From positions 2,914,001 to 2,978,000 of the forward strand of contig NZ_LT906479.1 in the NCBI RefSeq assembly GCF_900187015.1: a DNA stretch of 64,000 bases, written 5' to 3'. A model generated the notes under the pieces. It had not been told where the DNA came from and searched no databases. It saw only the letters and a program-made list of their open reading frames with translations. Source of the stretch: Serratia ficaria. GTDB lineage: Bacteria; Pseudomonadota; Gammaproteobacteria; Enterobacterales; Enterobacteriaceae. Shown here piece by piece: positions 28,588-38,532 of the stretch (within the stretch, counting starts at the first letter, position 1; each line of letters begins with the position of its first letter). The translations under genes were made by a program, and so were the position numbers.

Positions 28588-29892
28588 TTAACGCGCGGCA
28601 TGCGCGTCGTTCAACGGGGCGGCATGCGGATGGCGAAACCCGGCGCTGTAACGCGCCACCGCCAGGTCTTCGGAAGGGATCGCCGGCGTGACGCCGGAGA
28701 TCAAATCAGCCAGCAGCTGCCCGGACCCGCAGGCCATGGTCCAGCCCAGCGTACCGTGGCCGGTATTGAGGAACAGGTTCTTCAACGACGTGCGGCCGAC
28801 GATCGGGGTGCCGTCCGGCGTCATCGGGCGCAGGCCGGTCCAGAAGGTCGCTTCTTCCACCCGTCCGCCGTTCGGATACAGATCGCGCACCACCATTTCC
28901 AACGTTTCACGGCGCTTTTGCTCAAGCTGGGTATTAAAACCGACGATCTCCGCCATGCCGCCGACGCGAATGCGTTGGTCGAAACGGGTGATGGCGATTT
29001 TATACGTTTCATCCAGCACCGTGGAAAACGGCGCCGCCGCTTCATCGGTAATGGGAATGGTCAGCGAGTAGCCCTTCAGCGGGTAGACGGGGATCGAGAC
29101 CAGGCCGCGCAGCAATGCGGTGGAGTAAGAGCCGAAAGCCACCACGTAGCTGTCGGCGTTGAACACCTCTTCGCCGCACTGCACGCCGGCGATTTTGTCG
29201 CCGTCCACCAGCAGGCGATCGACGCTGCGGTTGTACAGGAAGGTCACGCCAGCCTGTTGCGCCATTTTCGCCAACTGCTGGGTAAACAGCTGGCAGTCGC
29301 CGGTTTCGTCGTTGGGCAGCCGCAGGCCGCCGGTCAGCTTGTGGGCCACCTGCGCCAACGCCGGTTCGGCAGTGGCCAGCTGGCTGGACTCCAGCAGCTG
29401 GTAAGGCACCCCGGCGTCTTCCAACACGGCGATGTCCTTGGCGGCGTTTTCAAACTGTTGCTGGGTGCGGAACAGCTGCAGCGTACCGCCCTGGCGGCCT
29501 TCGTACTGGATGCCGGTTTCCTGGCGCAGCGCCTTGATGCAGTCGCGGCTGTATTCCGCCAGGCGCACCATGCGGCCCTTGTTGGTCATGTAATGTTCGG
29601 TGTTGCAGTTTTTCAGCATCTGCCACATCCAGCTTAGCTGGAAGCTGCTGCCGTCCAGGCGGACCGCCAGCGGCGCATGGCGCTGGAACATCCATTTGAT
29701 GGCCTTCAGCGGCACGCCCGGCGCCGCCCAGGGCGCGGCGTAGCCCGGCGAGATCTGCCCGGCGTTCGCTGCGCTGGTTTCCATCGCCGGCCCCGGTTGA
29801 CGATCGAGCACCGTCACCTCGTGACCCGCCTTCGCCAAATACCAGGCGCTGGCTACGCCCACCACTCCACTACCTAAAATTACCACACGCAT
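28588..29892 (-). CDS. dadA: D-amino-acid dehydrogenase small subunit
   Basis: This 434-residue flavoprotein starts with the FAD dinucleotide motif [20 protein letters not shown] followed by an acidic end of the second strand (VLDRQ). The C-terminal part has [20 protein letters not shown], conserved in DadA. It oxidises D-alanine to pyruvate and ammonia at the inner membrane, feeding electrons to quinones. E. coli DadA is 432 aa. In E. coli the operon is induced by alanine through Lrp and needs CRP; a CRP-like site lies about 95 bases upstream here. Confidence 0.97.
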   Translation of the reverse strand: MRVVILGSGVVGVASAWYLAKAGHEVTVLDRQPGPAMETSAANAGQISPGYAAPWAAPGVPLKAIKWMFQRHAPLAVRLDGSSFQLSWMWQMLKNCNTEHYMTNKGRMVRLAEYSRDCIKALRQETGIQYEGRQGGTLQLFRTQQQFENAAKDIAVLEDAGVPYQLLESSQLATAEPALAQVAHKLTGGLRLPNDETGDCQLFTQQLAKMAQQAGVTFLYNRSVDRLLVDGDKIAGVQCGEEVFNADSYVVAFGSYSTALLRGLVSIPVYPLKGYSLTIPITDEAAAPFSTVLDETYKIAITRFDQRIRVGGMAEIVGFNTQLEQKRRETLEMVVRDLYPNGGRVEEATFWTGLRPMTPDGTPIVGRTSLKNLFLNTGHGTLGWTMACGSGQLLADLISGVTPAIPSEDLAVARYSAGFRHPHAAPLNDAHAAR

Positions 29893-30431
29893 CGCTGACT
29901 CCGGCCCAAGGCTTCACAAAGCATAATCTTCTGCTCACAGGAAATTAACTCAGTGGAAAAATCCGTCCAACAACTTCGTTATCAAACGTGACAACATTCA
30001 CAATTAATTTATCGTTGATGGCGGCTTTTTTTGCAATAGCTCAGCCCAAAAGGCGATAAGCTGCGGTAAAAGGCGTTTTCCAGCGCTAAACCCGCCCCAT
30101 TATGACGTCAATGCAATCATTGAAAGCACCTCACGAAGCCACCGCCCGCAACAAGGATTTAACAGAACATAAAAATGAAACCCACCCAAGACAACAGAAT
30201 AAAACACCAATAAAAAGCCACTTAACCAACACAAGACGCTCGTGACGGCCAGAGCCTCGGCAGCACAAAAAACCCGGCGCCGATGCCCGCCGAAGCTCCC
30301 CTTTACGGCAGAAAGGCAGCAGACCGTTGAATTTTTAAGCTTTATATCATTATTCCCTCTCTGCAGATTGAGCTACGATTGATACAGGGCCTGCCGTTTG
30401 AGCAAGGCCCGTGAATAACGAGGGTGCGCTG
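29893..30431. other. Intergenic region dadA / ycgB
   Basis: About 540 bases separate the divergent dadA and ycgB genes. I see no credible gene in it. It holds the CRP-like site at 29987 and long A-rich, C-rich stretches (30160-30270) with no clear structure. Both promoters must lie here. Confidence 0.6.
29987..30002. promoter_or_regulatory. CRP-like site upstream of dadA
   Basis: CGTGA-N6-TCACA is flanked by AAA on one side and ATT on the other, so it differs from the CRP core consensus at one position. It is centred about 102 bases before the dadA start. E. coli dadAX is CRP-dependent. Confidence 0.65.
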
Positions 30432-31967
30432 ATGACTACTTCGACACATGAAAAGGTTAAGGAAGATAAACGTCTGAGCGATGGACCGGACTGGACGTTC
30501 GACCTGCTGCAGGTTTACCTGGAGCATATCGACCGCGTAGCCAAGCATTACGGGCTCGACACTTACCCGCATCAGATAGAGGTCATTACCTCCGAGCAGA
30601 TGATGGACGCTTATTCCAGCGTCGGCATGCCGATTAACTATACCCACTGGTCATTCGGCAAAAAATTCATCGAAACCGAGCAGCGCTACAAGCATGGGCA
30701 ACAGGGCCTGGCTTACGAGATCGTTATCAACTCCAACCCCTGCATCGCCTACCTGATGGAAGAAAACACCATCACCATGCAGGCGCTGGTCATGGCGCAC
30801 GCCTGCTACGGCCATAACTCCTTCTTCAAGAACAATTACCTGTTCCGCAGCTGGACCGACGCCAGTTCGATCGTCGACTACCTGCTGTTCGCCCGCCGCT
30901 ACATCAGCCAGTGCGAAGAACGCTATGGCGTGGAGGAGGTAGAGCGCCTGCTGGACTCCTGCCACGCGCTGATGAACTACGGCGTGGACAGATATAAACG
31001 GCCGCAGAAAATATCGCTGGTCGAAGAGAAGGCGCGCCAAAAGAGCCGCGAAGAATACCTGCAAAGCCAGGTGAACACGTTGTGGAAAACCCTGCCGCGG
31101 GTCGAGCGCGAAGAGGCGCCGGAGCAGGCTCGCCGTTATCCGAGCGAACCGCAGGAAAATATCCTCTACTTTATGGAAAAGAACGCGCCGCTGCTGGAAC
31201 CCTGGCAGCGCGAAGTGCTGCGCATCGTGCGCAAGGTAAGCCAGTATTTTTATCCGCAGAAGCAGACTCAGGTGATGAACGAGGGATGGGCGACCTTCTG
31301 GCACTATAGCATTCTCAATCATCTGTATGACGAGGGGCGGGTCACCGAGCGATTCATGCTGGAGTTTCTGCACAGCCACACCAACGTGGTGTACCAGCCG
31401 CCGTACAACAGCCCTTACTATAACGGCATCAACCCGTATGCGCTGGGCTTCGCCATGTTCCAGGACATCAAGCGCATCTGCCAATCGCCCACCGAGGAAG
31501 ATCGCTACTGGTTCCCGGACATCGCCGGCAAAGACTGGCTGGAGACGCTGCATTTCGCCATGCGCGACTTCAAGGATGAGAGCTTTATCAGCCAGTTCCT
31601 GTCACCCAAGGTGATGCGCGATTTCCGGCTGTTCACCGTGCTGGATGACGATCGCAACAACTACCTGGAGATTGCGGCGATCCACAACGAAGCCGGTTAC
31701 CGGGCGATCCGTCAGGAGCTGTCGGCGCAGTACAACCTGAGCAACCATGAGCCGAACATTCAAATCTGGAACGTGGATCTGCGCGGCGATCGTTCGCTGA
31801 CGCTGCGCTACATCCCGCAGGAACGCGCGCCGTTGGACAAAAGCCGCCGCGAAGTGCTGAAGCACCTGCATCGCCTGTGGGGCTTCGACATTATCCTCGA
31901 ACAGCAGAATGAAGACGGCAGCGTGGAATTGCTGGACCGCTGCCCGCCGCGGCCGGCGCCGCTGTAA
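30432..31967 (+). CDS. ycgB: SpoVR family protein YcgB
   Basis: This 511-residue protein is close in length to E. coli YcgB (510 aa) and has the SpoVR family hallmark segments HWSFGKKF near residue 75, HACYGHNSFFKNNYLF near residue 125 and MNEGWATFWHY near residue 285. The conserved His and Glu residues suggest a metal-dependent hydrolase-like site, but its activity is unknown. In many genomes it is cotranscribed with yeaG and yeaH homologues; here, as in E. coli, it lies between dadA and fadR. ATG 30432 follows GAGGGTG. Confidence 0.95.
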   Translation: MTTSTHEKVKEDKRLSDGPDWTFDLLQVYLEHIDRVAKHYGLDTYPHQIEVITSEQMMDAYSSVGMPINYTHWSFGKKFIETEQRYKHGQQGLAYEIVINSNPCIAYLMEENTITMQALVMAHACYGHNSFFKNNYLFRSWTDASSIVDYLLFARRYISQCEERYGVEEVERLLDSCHALMNYGVDRYKRPQKISLVEEKARQKSREEYLQSQVNTLWKTLPRVEREEAPEQARRYPSEPQENILYFMEKNAPLLEPWQREVLRIVRKVSQYFYPQKQTQVMNEGWATFWHYSILNHLYDEGRVTERFMLEFLHSHTNVVYQPPYNSPYYNGINPYALGFAMFQDIKRICQSPTEEDRYWFPDIAGKDWLETLHFAMRDFKDESFISQFLSPKVMRDFRLFTVLDDDRNNYLEIAAIHNEAGYRAIRQELSAQYNLSNHEPNIQIWNVDLRGDRSLTLRYIPQERAPLDKSRREVLKHLHRLWGFDIILEQQNEDGSVELLDRCPPRPAPL

Positions 31968-31980
31968 CCGCCATCAACGA

Positions 31981-32009
31981 AAAAGGGCGCCGACAGGCGC
32001 CCTTCTTTC
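31981..32009. terminator. Bidirectional terminator between ycgB and fadR
   Basis: The stem AAGGGCGCC / GGCGCCCTT with loop GACA has A on the left and T on the right, and serves the convergent ycgB and fadR genes. Confidence 0.8.
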
Positions 32010-32018
32010 CCCACGCGA

Positions 32019-32738
32019 CTAGCGGCGCGCTTCGGTCAGATCGCTCGGCATAGTGCCCTGCATGCTCTGCCAGATGGCCCCGCTCTCTTTCCCGTAGCTA
32101 CGCACCGTGTCCATCACCTGATCGTGCGATTTTTCATGGCACAGGGTAGACAGCTTGCTGTAGAAGGTCAGCGCCAGCTTGCGCGCTTCCGGGTTGGAGA
32201 AATAGTAGCGGCCGACGCGGGTGTACAGCCCTTTCAGGCCGTTGAAAATCAGCCCGTAGATCGGGTTGCCGGAGGCAAACGCCAGACCGCGGAAAATCTC
32301 GTAGTCCAGCAGGTTGAAGGCATCGGCCTGATCTTCCACTTCGGTCGCTTTCGCCAGCACTTCCTGCGCCTGCTCCGGGTGGTTGCGCACCGCGGCGCGA
32401 ATAAAGATTGAGGCGATGTTGGTGCGCACCGACAGCAGGTTATCGATCAGTTGCGGGACGCTGTTATGATCGAGGCGCGCCACGGTCTCGAGAATATTGA
32501 GGCCCGAGGTTTCCCAGAAATTGTTTACTTTGGTGGGTTTGCCATGCTGAATGGTCAGCCAGCCATCACGCGCCAGGCGTTGTAAAACTTCACGTAACGT
32601 GGTGCGCGTGACACCAATCAGCTCTGAAAGCTCACGCTCCGCGGGCAAAATAGAGCCAGGAGGGAAGCGATTATTCCAAATACTCTCGATAATGTACTCT
32701 TCCGCGAAACCGGCAGGACTCTGCGCCTTTATGACCAT
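32019..32738 (-). CDS. fadR: Fatty-acid metabolism regulator FadR
   Basis: This 239-residue GntR-family regulator has an N-terminal winged helix ([20 protein letters not shown], then [16 protein letters not shown]) and an all-helical acyl-CoA-binding C-terminal domain ending SDLTEARR. E. coli FadR has 239 aa. It represses fad genes and activates fabA/fabB; long-chain acyl-CoA releases it from DNA. A likely target, fadD, lies 11 kb away with a matching operator. It is divergent from nhaB, as in E. coli. Confidence 0.98.
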   Translation of the reverse strand: MVIKAQSPAGFAEEYIIESIWNNRFPPGSILPAERELSELIGVTRTTLREVLQRLARDGWLTIQHGKPTKVNNFWETSGLNILETVARLDHNSVPQLIDNLLSVRTNIASIFIRAAVRNHPEQAQEVLAKATEVEDQADAFNLLDYEIFRGLAFASGNPIYGLIFNGLKGLYTRVGRYYFSNPEARKLALTFYSKLSTLCHEKSHDQVMDTVRSYGKESGAIWQSMQGTMPSDLTEARR

Positions 32739-32984
32739 GTGTTTGACGTTCCGTTGCGACGATAATCAGTAATAGTAGTCGGCTGATCATACCAGATCGC
32801 CATGGCATGACATAGCGTGAGCGGAAAACAATAAACGAAAGTGTGCATAACCTGGCAAAAAATAGGAAAAAACACCGCGGTGGAGAAATTTGTCGCCGTG
32901 AAACAAGCTTCGGTTGCGCCCGCCTATCCGGCGTTGTTAGGGTACGGGCTGATGATTTAATTTATTAAGGATGCATGAAGGACC

Positions 32985-34562
32985 ATGGAAACAACCCTGC
33001 GCAGCGCCCTGGTGAAAAACTTCCTCGGGCAATCCCCCGACTGGTACAAACTGGCCATTATCGTTTTCCTGATCGTCAACCCGCTGGTGTTCTTTTTGGC
33101 CAGCCCGTTCGTGGCCGGCTGGCTGTTGGTGGTCGAGTTTATCTTTACCCTGGCGATGGCGCTGAAGTGTTACCCGCTGCTGCCCGGCGGCCTGCTGGCG
33201 ATCGAAGCGGTGGCGATCGGCATGACCCGCCCGGCTCAGGTGGCGGATGAAATCGCCCATAACCTGGAAGTGCTGCTGTTGCTGATCTTTATGGTGGCCG
33301 GCATCTACTTTATGAAACAGCTGCTGCTGTTCGTTTTCACCAAGCTGCTGCTTAACATCCGTTCGAAGATGCTGCTGTCGCTGGCCTTTTGCCTGGCGGC
33401 GGCGCTGCTCTCGGCCTTCCTCGACGCGCTGACGGTAGTAGCGGTGGTGATCAGCGTCGCCACCGGGTTTTATTCCATCTATCACAATGTCACCTCCAAC
33501 CGCGCGGACGGCGATATCGGCGATGACAGCGATTTCAGCTGCGACGAACGCAAGCGGACGCTGGAGCAGTTCCGCGCCTTCTTGCGCAGCCTGTTGATGC
33601 ACGCCGGCGTCGGCACCGCGCTGGGCGGCGTCATGACCATGGTCGGCGAGCCGCAGAACCTGATCATCGCCAAAAGCGCCGGCTGGGGGTTTATCGATTT
33701 CTTCCTGCGCATGGCTCCGGTGACGCTGCCGGTGCTGGTATGCGGCCTGCTGGTTTGCCTGCTGGTCGAGCGCTTCCGCCTGTTCGGCTACGGCGCGCAG
33801 CTGCCCGAGCCGGTGCGCGAGGTGCTGAAAGAGTTCGATCGCAAGGCCACCGCCGGCCGCAGCAAGCAGGAACGGCTCAAGCTGGTGGTTCAGGCGCTGA
33901 TCGGCGTCTGGCTGGTACTGGCGCTGGCGTTCCACCTGGCGGAGGTCGGCCTGATTGGTCTGTCGGTGATCATACTGGCCACCTCGCTGTGCGGCGTGAC
34001 CGACGAACACGCCATCGGCAAAGCCTTCCAGGAAGCCTTGCCCTTCACCGCCCTGCTGACGGTATTTTTCACCGTGGTGGCGGTGATTATCGAGCAGCAC
34101 CTGTTCAGCCCGGTGATCCAGTTCGTCCTGCAGTCGGAACCCTCTTCCCAACTGTCGCTGTTCTATCTGTTCAACGGCCTGTTGTCTTCGGTATCCGACA
34201 ACGTGTTTGTCGGCACGGTCTACATCAACGAAGCGCGCGCGGCGTTCGAGAGCGGCGCCGTTTCACTGAAGCAGTTCGAAATGCTGGCGGTGGCCATCAA
34301 TACCGGCACCAACCTGCCGTCGGTGGCTACGCCGAACGGCCAGGCGGCGTTCCTGTTCCTGCTGACCTCGGCGCTGGCCCCGCTGGTGCGTTTATCCTAC
34401 GGCCGCATGGTGTGGATGGCGTTGCCCTATACTGTGGTATTGACCCTGGTTGGGCTGCTGTGCGTGCAGTTTACCCTGGCGCCGATGACCGAACTGCTGA
34501 CCCAGTGGCACTGGCTGACGCCGCCGGCGCTCGAGGGGGTAACCTCTGCCGCCGGGCACTGA
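32985..34562 (+). CDS. nhaB: Na+/H+ antiporter NhaB
   Basis: This 525-residue inner-membrane protein has about twelve helices and belongs to the NhaB family of the ion transporter superfamily. E. coli NhaB is 513 aa. The conserved region with [20 protein letters not shown] and the downstream [20 protein letters not shown] are visible. It exports sodium in exchange for protons and supports sodium tolerance at neutral pH. GAAGGA precedes ATG 32985. dsbB follows on the same strand after 121 bases. Confidence 0.97.
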   Translation: METTLRSALVKNFLGQSPDWYKLAIIVFLIVNPLVFFLASPFVAGWLLVVEFIFTLAMALKCYPLLPGGLLAIEAVAIGMTRPAQVADEIAHNLEVLLLLIFMVAGIYFMKQLLLFVFTKLLLNIRSKMLLSLAFCLAAALLSAFLDALTVVAVVISVATGFYSIYHNVTSNRADGDIGDDSDFSCDERKRTLEQFRAFLRSLLMHAGVGTALGGVMTMVGEPQNLIIAKSAGWGFIDFFLRMAPVTLPVLVCGLLVCLLVERFRLFGYGAQLPEPVREVLKEFDRKATAGRSKQERLKLVVQALIGVWLVLALAFHLAEVGLIGLSVIILATSLCGVTDEHAIGKAFQEALPFTALLTVFFTVVAVIIEQHLFSPVIQFVLQSEPSSQLSLFYLFNGLLSSVSDNVFVGTVYINEARAAFESGAVSLKQFEMLAVAINTGTNLPSVATPNGQAAFLFLLTSALAPLVRLSYGRMVWMALPYTVVLTLVGLLCVQFTLAPMTELLTQWHWLTPPALEGVTSAAGH

Positions 34563-34683
34563 CGTTCACCCCGTTGCGCCGCCGCGACTATTTTTATGCC
34601 TAATCCGGTTCAGGTGGCTGGCAGCGGGGTTGAATTGGTTTACACTGCCCGTTCAATTGCTTACTGCATGGAAGAATAAATAT

Positions 34684-35214
34684 ATGTTGCAATTCTTTAA
34701 CCGCTGCTCACGGGGGCGCGGTGCTTGGCTGCTGATGGCCCTGACGGCGCTGGTGCTGGAATTAGTCGCGCTCTATTTCCAGCACGTGATGCTGCTGCAA
34801 CCCTGCGTCATGTGCATCTATGAACGCTGCGCCCTGTTCGGCATTCTCGGCGCTTCGCTGGTGGGTGCCATTGCGCCGAAAACCCCGCTGCGCTACGTGG
34901 CTATCCTGTTGTGGATCTACAGCGCCTGGGAAGGCGTGCAGCTGGCGTGGAAACACACCATGATCCAACTGCACCCGTCGCCGTTTAATACCTGCGATTT
35001 CTTCGTCAGCTTCCCTTCCTGGCTGCCGCTGGATAAATGGCTGCCGGCGGTGTTCCACGCTTCCGGCGATTGCTCGGTGCGCCAGTGGCAATTCCTGACG
35101 CTGGAGATGCCGCAGTGGCTGGTGGGCATCTTCGCCGCTTATCTGCTGGTGGCGGTGGTGGTCCTGATCGCTCAGTTCGTTCGGCCGCGGCGCCGCGATC
35201 TGTTTGGCCGCTGA
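34684..35214 (+). CDS. dsbB: Disulfide bond formation protein B
   Basis: This 176-residue inner-membrane quinone reductase has the same length as E. coli DsbB. It has four membrane helices and the redox pair Cys41-Cys44 in [13 protein letters not shown]. The second periplasmic pair is FNTCDFF and SGDCSVRQW. It reoxidises DsbA and passes electrons to quinones. The ATG at 34684 matches the E. coli start; an in-frame ATG upstream at 34630 is not supported. A strong terminator follows. Confidence 0.97.
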   Translation: MLQFFNRCSRGRGAWLLMALTALVLELVALYFQHVMLLQPCVMCIYERCALFGILGASLVGAIAPKTPLRYVAILLWIYSAWEGVQLAWKHTMIQLHPSPFNTCDFFVSFPSWLPLDKWLPAVFHASGDCSVRQWQFLTLEMPQWLVGIFAAYLLVAVVVLIAQFVRPRRRDLFGR

Positions 35215-35226
35215 GCCTCCGCAAAC

Positions 35227-35257
35227 AAAAAACGGCGCCTGAAGGCGCCGTTTTTTT
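35227..35257 (+). terminator. Intrinsic terminator after dsbB
   Basis: The stem ACGGCGCC / GGCGCCGT with loop TGAA is preceded by an A-run and followed by seven T, so it could work in both directions. Confidence 0.88.
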
Positions 35258-35292
35258 ATCGGATTGCTGTTAATCTTACCGGTTACCTGACC

Positions 35293-35364
35293 TCAGGTAT
35301 GGGTAAGGTAGTAAACGAGCACGATCAGTGCTCCAGCCACGGCAAACAGTCGGACCATTTTCAT
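35293..35364 (-). CDS. Possible 23-residue membrane peptide
   Basis: The minus strand encodes MKMVRLFAVAGALIVLVYYL followed by THT, a single hydrophobic span with a basic N-terminus that predicts an inward-facing start. A GAG about 9 bases upstream may serve as ribosome-binding site. The bidirectional hairpin after dsbB would also end this transcript. The pattern is like enterobacterial small membrane proteins, but I recognise no named family. Confidence 0.42.
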   Translation of the reverse strand: MKMVRLFAVAGALIVLVYYLTHT

Positions 35365-35639
35365 TGTTGTGTTCTCGAACCAACGTGAGAACGGCCAAAC
35401 TACCTAACTTATTGTATAAAAAGAAGCATTCGAACGGCATTTAGCGCGTAATTTACATAACATTAACTTTAGCCCGCCGCCGAAGACAAAACCGGGGCCA
35501 GCGCGCCAACCTCGAGGGGAGCCTGCGGGGCAACGTATCCTGGTCATTTACAGCATCGTACAAAAAAATTCACCCTATCTACGTATTATTAAATCAATAT
35601 ATTGATGAACTTTGCCCAAAATATCCTTATAGTATCGGC
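35365..35639. other. Intergenic region upstream of candidate small RNA
   Basis: These 275 bases, AT-rich at both ends, show no gene. They include a 14-base palindrome ATCAATATATTGAT (35593-35606) and the proposed promoter (-10 TATAGT at 35628) of the RNA that follows. Confidence 0.5.
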
Positions 35640-35706
35640 AAGTTTGTACCACCGATTTCCCTGGTGTTGTTGTATGTCTTGCCCCTCACTTTGCAGGGGC
35701 TTTTTT
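35640..35706 (+). ncRNA. Candidate Hfq-type small RNA with ArcZ/RprA-like features
   Basis: A strong terminator (GCCCCT / AGGGGC, then six T) ends here although the gene downstream faces the other way. Just before it, GATTTCCCTGGTGTTG (35654-35669) matches the conserved seed of E. coli ArcZ as I recall it. The segment TTGTTGTATGTCTTGCCC resembles the RprA 3' part, and the upstream palindrome resembles the RprA 5' stem. A CACC/GGTG stem would expose the seed in a loop. The 5' end is inferred from a TATAGT -10 and may instead lie near 35580. It is neither an obvious arcZ nor rprA by location. Confidence 0.55.
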
Positions 35707-35716
35707 CGTTTTAGGC

Positions 35717-36163
35717 CTAACGCGCCCAGTCCGGTTTATTCAGAATGTGGTCCTGCCAATCCACCACTTCGCTCTCGCGCACCGCAATATGCCGCACGGT
35801 AATGCGCTCGCCGTGCATCGCCGCCTTGGAGCCGCTGATCAGCGGATGCCAGGGGAACAGCGGTTTGCCTTCGCCAATCAGGCGATAGGCGCAGGTCGGC
35901 GGCAACCAGTCGAAGGTGGTGAGATTTTCACGCGTCAGCTTGATGCAGTCTTCTTCCAGCTCAAAGCGGCGCTCGTAGTTGCGGCACTGGCAAGATTTGA
36001 TGTTGAGCTGGTTGCAGGCTACGTTGGTGAAATAAATCTCGTCGGTATCTTCGTCGATCAGCTTATTCAGACAGCATTGCCCACAACCGTCGCACAGCGA
36101 TTCCCACTCTTGTTCTGACATTTCCGCCAGGGTTTTCTGTTGCCAAAAAGGGAGTTGTGACAT
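35717..36163 (-). CDS. ycgN: YcgN family cysteine-cluster protein
   Basis: This 148-residue protein contains [13 protein letters not shown] (residues about 23-35), followed by Cys residues in [18 protein letters not shown] and EEDCIK, the YkgJ/YcgN-type cysteine cluster likely to bind zinc or an iron-sulfur centre. E. coli YcgN is 153 aa. Function is unknown. The frame is open far upstream, but ATG 36163 best matches the family start (MSxxPFWQxKTLxEMS). Confidence 0.92.
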   Translation of the reverse strand: MSQLPFWQQKTLAEMSEQEWESLCDGCGQCCLNKLIDEDTDEIYFTNVACNQLNIKSCQCRNYERRFELEEDCIKLTRENLTTFDWLPPTCAYRLIGEGKPLFPWHPLISGSKAAMHGERITVRHIAVRESEVVDWQDHILNKPDWAR

Positions 36164-36288
36164 GTTGGCGTCCGGTTTAGGTAAAGGAATAGATAACCTG
36201 CGCACAGGTTTTGAGGGTGCACTATATAGACATTTTAGCCGACAGATGCAAGCTTTGCCGCCGTTTGCTCCGACGGCAAAGCGAGAAT

Positions 36289-36945
36289 TCAAATCACCCG
36301 GGTGCTGAGCGATTTGCCGTTGAGGGTAATTTTCAGCATGTCGCCGGAGACCATCGGCCCCACGCCCTGCGGAGTGCCGGTGAGGATGATGTCGCCGGCG
36401 CGCAGCGTGAAGAAACGGCTCATGTAGGCGATCAGCGGCAGGATCGGCGTGATCATGTCGCGGGTGTTGCCCTGCTGGCGCAGCCGATCGTTGACCGTCA
36501 GCGACAGTTCGGCGTTCTGCGGATCGCCGAATTCGGCGACCGGAATAAAACCGGACATCGGGCAAGAACCGTCGAAGGCCTTGGCTTTTTCCCATGGCTG
36601 GCCGGCCTTTTTGAAACCGGCCTGCAGCTCGCGCAACGTCAGATCGAGCGCCACGCCGTAACCGGCGATCGCCCGCGCGACGCGGTCTTCGTTGGCCTGC
36701 TTCAGCGGCGTGCCGATCAGCACCGCCAGCTCCACCTCATGGTGGACCGAACCGAATTCCTTGGGAATGGCCACCGGTTGGCGAATATCGCACAGCGCCG
36801 TTTCCGGTTTGATAAACACCACCGGCTCGGCGGAGGTCGCGCTGCCCATTTCCTTGATATGATCGGCGTAGTTGCTGCCGACGCAGACCACCTTGTTCAC
36901 CGGGAAATCGAGCAATGACCCCTGCCAGTCTCTATGTTGATACAT
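36289..36945 (-). CDS. ycgM: Fumarylacetoacetate hydrolase family protein YcgM
   Basis: This 218-residue protein has the FAH fold. It opens with a short lid and then [17 protein letters not shown], followed by the metal-binding acidic pair in [12 protein letters not shown], and ends with [15 protein letters not shown]. Relatives are acylpyruvate hydrolases and oxaloacetate decarboxylases (FAHD1-like). E. coli YcgM (219 aa) is adjacent to ycgN as here. Substrate in vivo is not certain. Confidence 0.92.
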   Translation of the reverse strand: MYQHRDWQGSLLDFPVNKVVCVGSNYADHIKEMGSATSAEPVVFIKPETALCDIRQPVAIPKEFGSVHHEVELAVLIGTPLKQANEDRVARAIAGYGVALDLTLRELQAGFKKAGQPWEKAKAFDGSCPMSGFIPVAEFGDPQNAELSLTVNDRLRQQGNTRDMITPILPLIAYMSRFFTLRAGDIILTGTPQGVGPMVSGDMLKITLNGKSLSTRVI

Positions 36946-37048
36946 ACCGCTTCTCCCTACAAAACATGTAGGGGCTTAGCACGCTAAGCCCGTTATTGGC
37001 GCGCGGACGCTGTCTGCTGCGTCTCTTCGCCGGCGGCAGCGCGGCGGG

Positions 37049-38077
37049 TCAGTGCCCGATGCCGTCGGCCATCATACCCACACCGATCGCAAAATAGTAA
37101 GAGCTATTCCAGTGCATGATAGTTCGGAAATTATCATAGACCAGGAACGCGCGCCCCGGCACGCCATCCGGTGCGATGATCCAGCCGCGCAGACTGGCGC
37201 GCGGCAATGCGCGGCCATCCACCCGACGCACGCCGTATTCTTGCCACCGATCGACGCTCTGCGCCTGGGCGTCTTTCAACCCCAGCCGGCCGGTATCGAA
37301 GCCGGGTGGCAGCTTGACCTCCCTGCCCCAGCCGACACCGGGTTGCCAGCCTTCGGTAGACAGATAATTGGCGGTGGAGGCGAAAACGTCGGCCGGGGTA
37401 TGCCAGATGTCGATGCGGCCGTCAGCGTCGCCGTCCACCGCGTAACGCAGAAACGAGGTCGGCATGAATTGGCATTGCCCCATCGCCCCGGCCCAGGATC
37501 CTTTCAGCGGGCCGTCGCCGGCATGGCCCTGTTCGACAATCTTGAGCGCCGCCATCAGCTGTCGGCTGAAGAACGCCTCGCGGCGGCCCTCGAACGCCAG
37601 CGTCGCCAGCGCCGATATCAGGTCTTCGCGCCCCTGGATCTTGCCAAAGGCGCTTTCCATGCCCCAGAGCGCGACGATATAACGCTCCGGCACCCGATAT
37701 TGTGCGCTGACCCGCGTCAGCTGGGGATGATATTGCCGCGCCAGCTCGCGACCTTGCCGCACCTTGGCCGGCGAGATCACGCGCTGCAGATAATCATCCA
37801 GCGTCAGCTTCTTTTCCGGCTGATTGCGATCGGCCTTGACCACCCGGTCGATAAAATGCACGTCGGCGAAGGCGCGATCGAGGGTCGCCTGGCGGATGCC
37901 CTGCGCCCGCGCCTGCCGCTTCAGCTGCTCGACGTAGGCCGGGAACTGCGCCGGGTCGCGCCCGGTTTCGCGCAGCGTGGCTCCCTGGCCGCCGAGGGTT
38001 TGCGCCATCGCCGGGGGAAGCGACCCGCCGCCCAGCGTCAGCAACAGCGTCAACGTTATCCTCGCCGAGGTTCTCAT
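37049..38077 (-). CDS. MltB-like lytic murein transglycosylase (GH103)
   Basis: This 342-residue protein has a cleavable signal peptide (MRTSARITLTLLLTLGGGSL...AMAQ) without a lipobox Cys, so it should be soluble in the periplasm. The GH103 catalytic Glu is in IVALWGMESAFGKIQG, and GSWAGAMGQCQFMPTSFLRY is the family signature. It cleaves peptidoglycan glycan strands to 1,6-anhydromuramyl ends. It is an MltB paralogue rather than MltB itself. ATG 38077 has AGGAGG upstream. It sits between ycgM and ycgL, where E. coli has no such gene. Confidence 0.88.
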   Translation of the reverse strand: MRTSARITLTLLLTLGGGSLPPAMAQTLGGQGATLRETGRDPAQFPAYVEQLKRQARAQGIRQATLDRAFADVHFIDRVVKADRNQPEKKLTLDDYLQRVISPAKVRQGRELARQYHPQLTRVSAQYRVPERYIVALWGMESAFGKIQGREDLISALATLAFEGRREAFFSRQLMAALKIVEQGHAGDGPLKGSWAGAMGQCQFMPTSFLRYAVDGDADGRIDIWHTPADVFASTANYLSTEGWQPGVGWGREVKLPPGFDTGRLGLKDAQAQSVDRWQEYGVRRVDGRALPRASLRGWIIAPDGVPGRAFLVYDNFRTIMHWNSSYYFAIGVGMMADGIGH

Positions 38078-38123
38078 CGCGCCTCCTTCATCCGTTTCGG
38101 TCATCGATTCAGCGCGTCGGGGG

Positions 38124-38396
38124 CTACTCTTTCTCTCCCGACAGATGCTGATTCAGCAGGTTTTCCACCGGCGGCGGGAACTGCAGGTAGTAGCCCTCAT
38201 CTTTCAGCGCCTGTTTGACTTTCTCAATATCCGCCGAGGCGAGCTTTTTGCGCTCGTCCAGCGAAAGCACCATCGCCAATTGCGGCGTACCGAAACTTTT
38301 CATCAGATCTTCCGGCACCCGAGAGAAATCGTCTTTTTTTTCGACATAAAGATAAGTTTGATCGCGTTTCGAGCTTCTATAGATCACACAAAGCAT
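38124..38396 (-). CDS. ycgL: YcgL domain-containing protein
   Basis: This 90-residue protein has the YcgL core ([20 protein letters not shown], then [16 protein letters not shown] and [14 protein letters not shown]). The structure of the family is known but its function is not. As in E. coli and many gammaproteobacteria it lies divergently next to minC, with 136 bases between. Confidence 0.94.
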   Translation of the reverse strand: MLCVIYRSSKRDQTYLYVEKKDDFSRVPEDLMKSFGTPQLAMVLSLDERKKLASADIEKVKQALKDEGYYLQFPPPVENLLNQHLSGEKE

Positions 38397-38532
38397 TTTT
38401 TTAACTCTATTTAATTGAGGCAGCGTCTTGCCTGGATATAACTCTGACTATAACATGCTTCTAGTACATCGGAATATCGCACCCCGAGTGGTATTCCGGG
38501 GATTTAAAGTTGCTGAGACTGAGTCAGGATAG

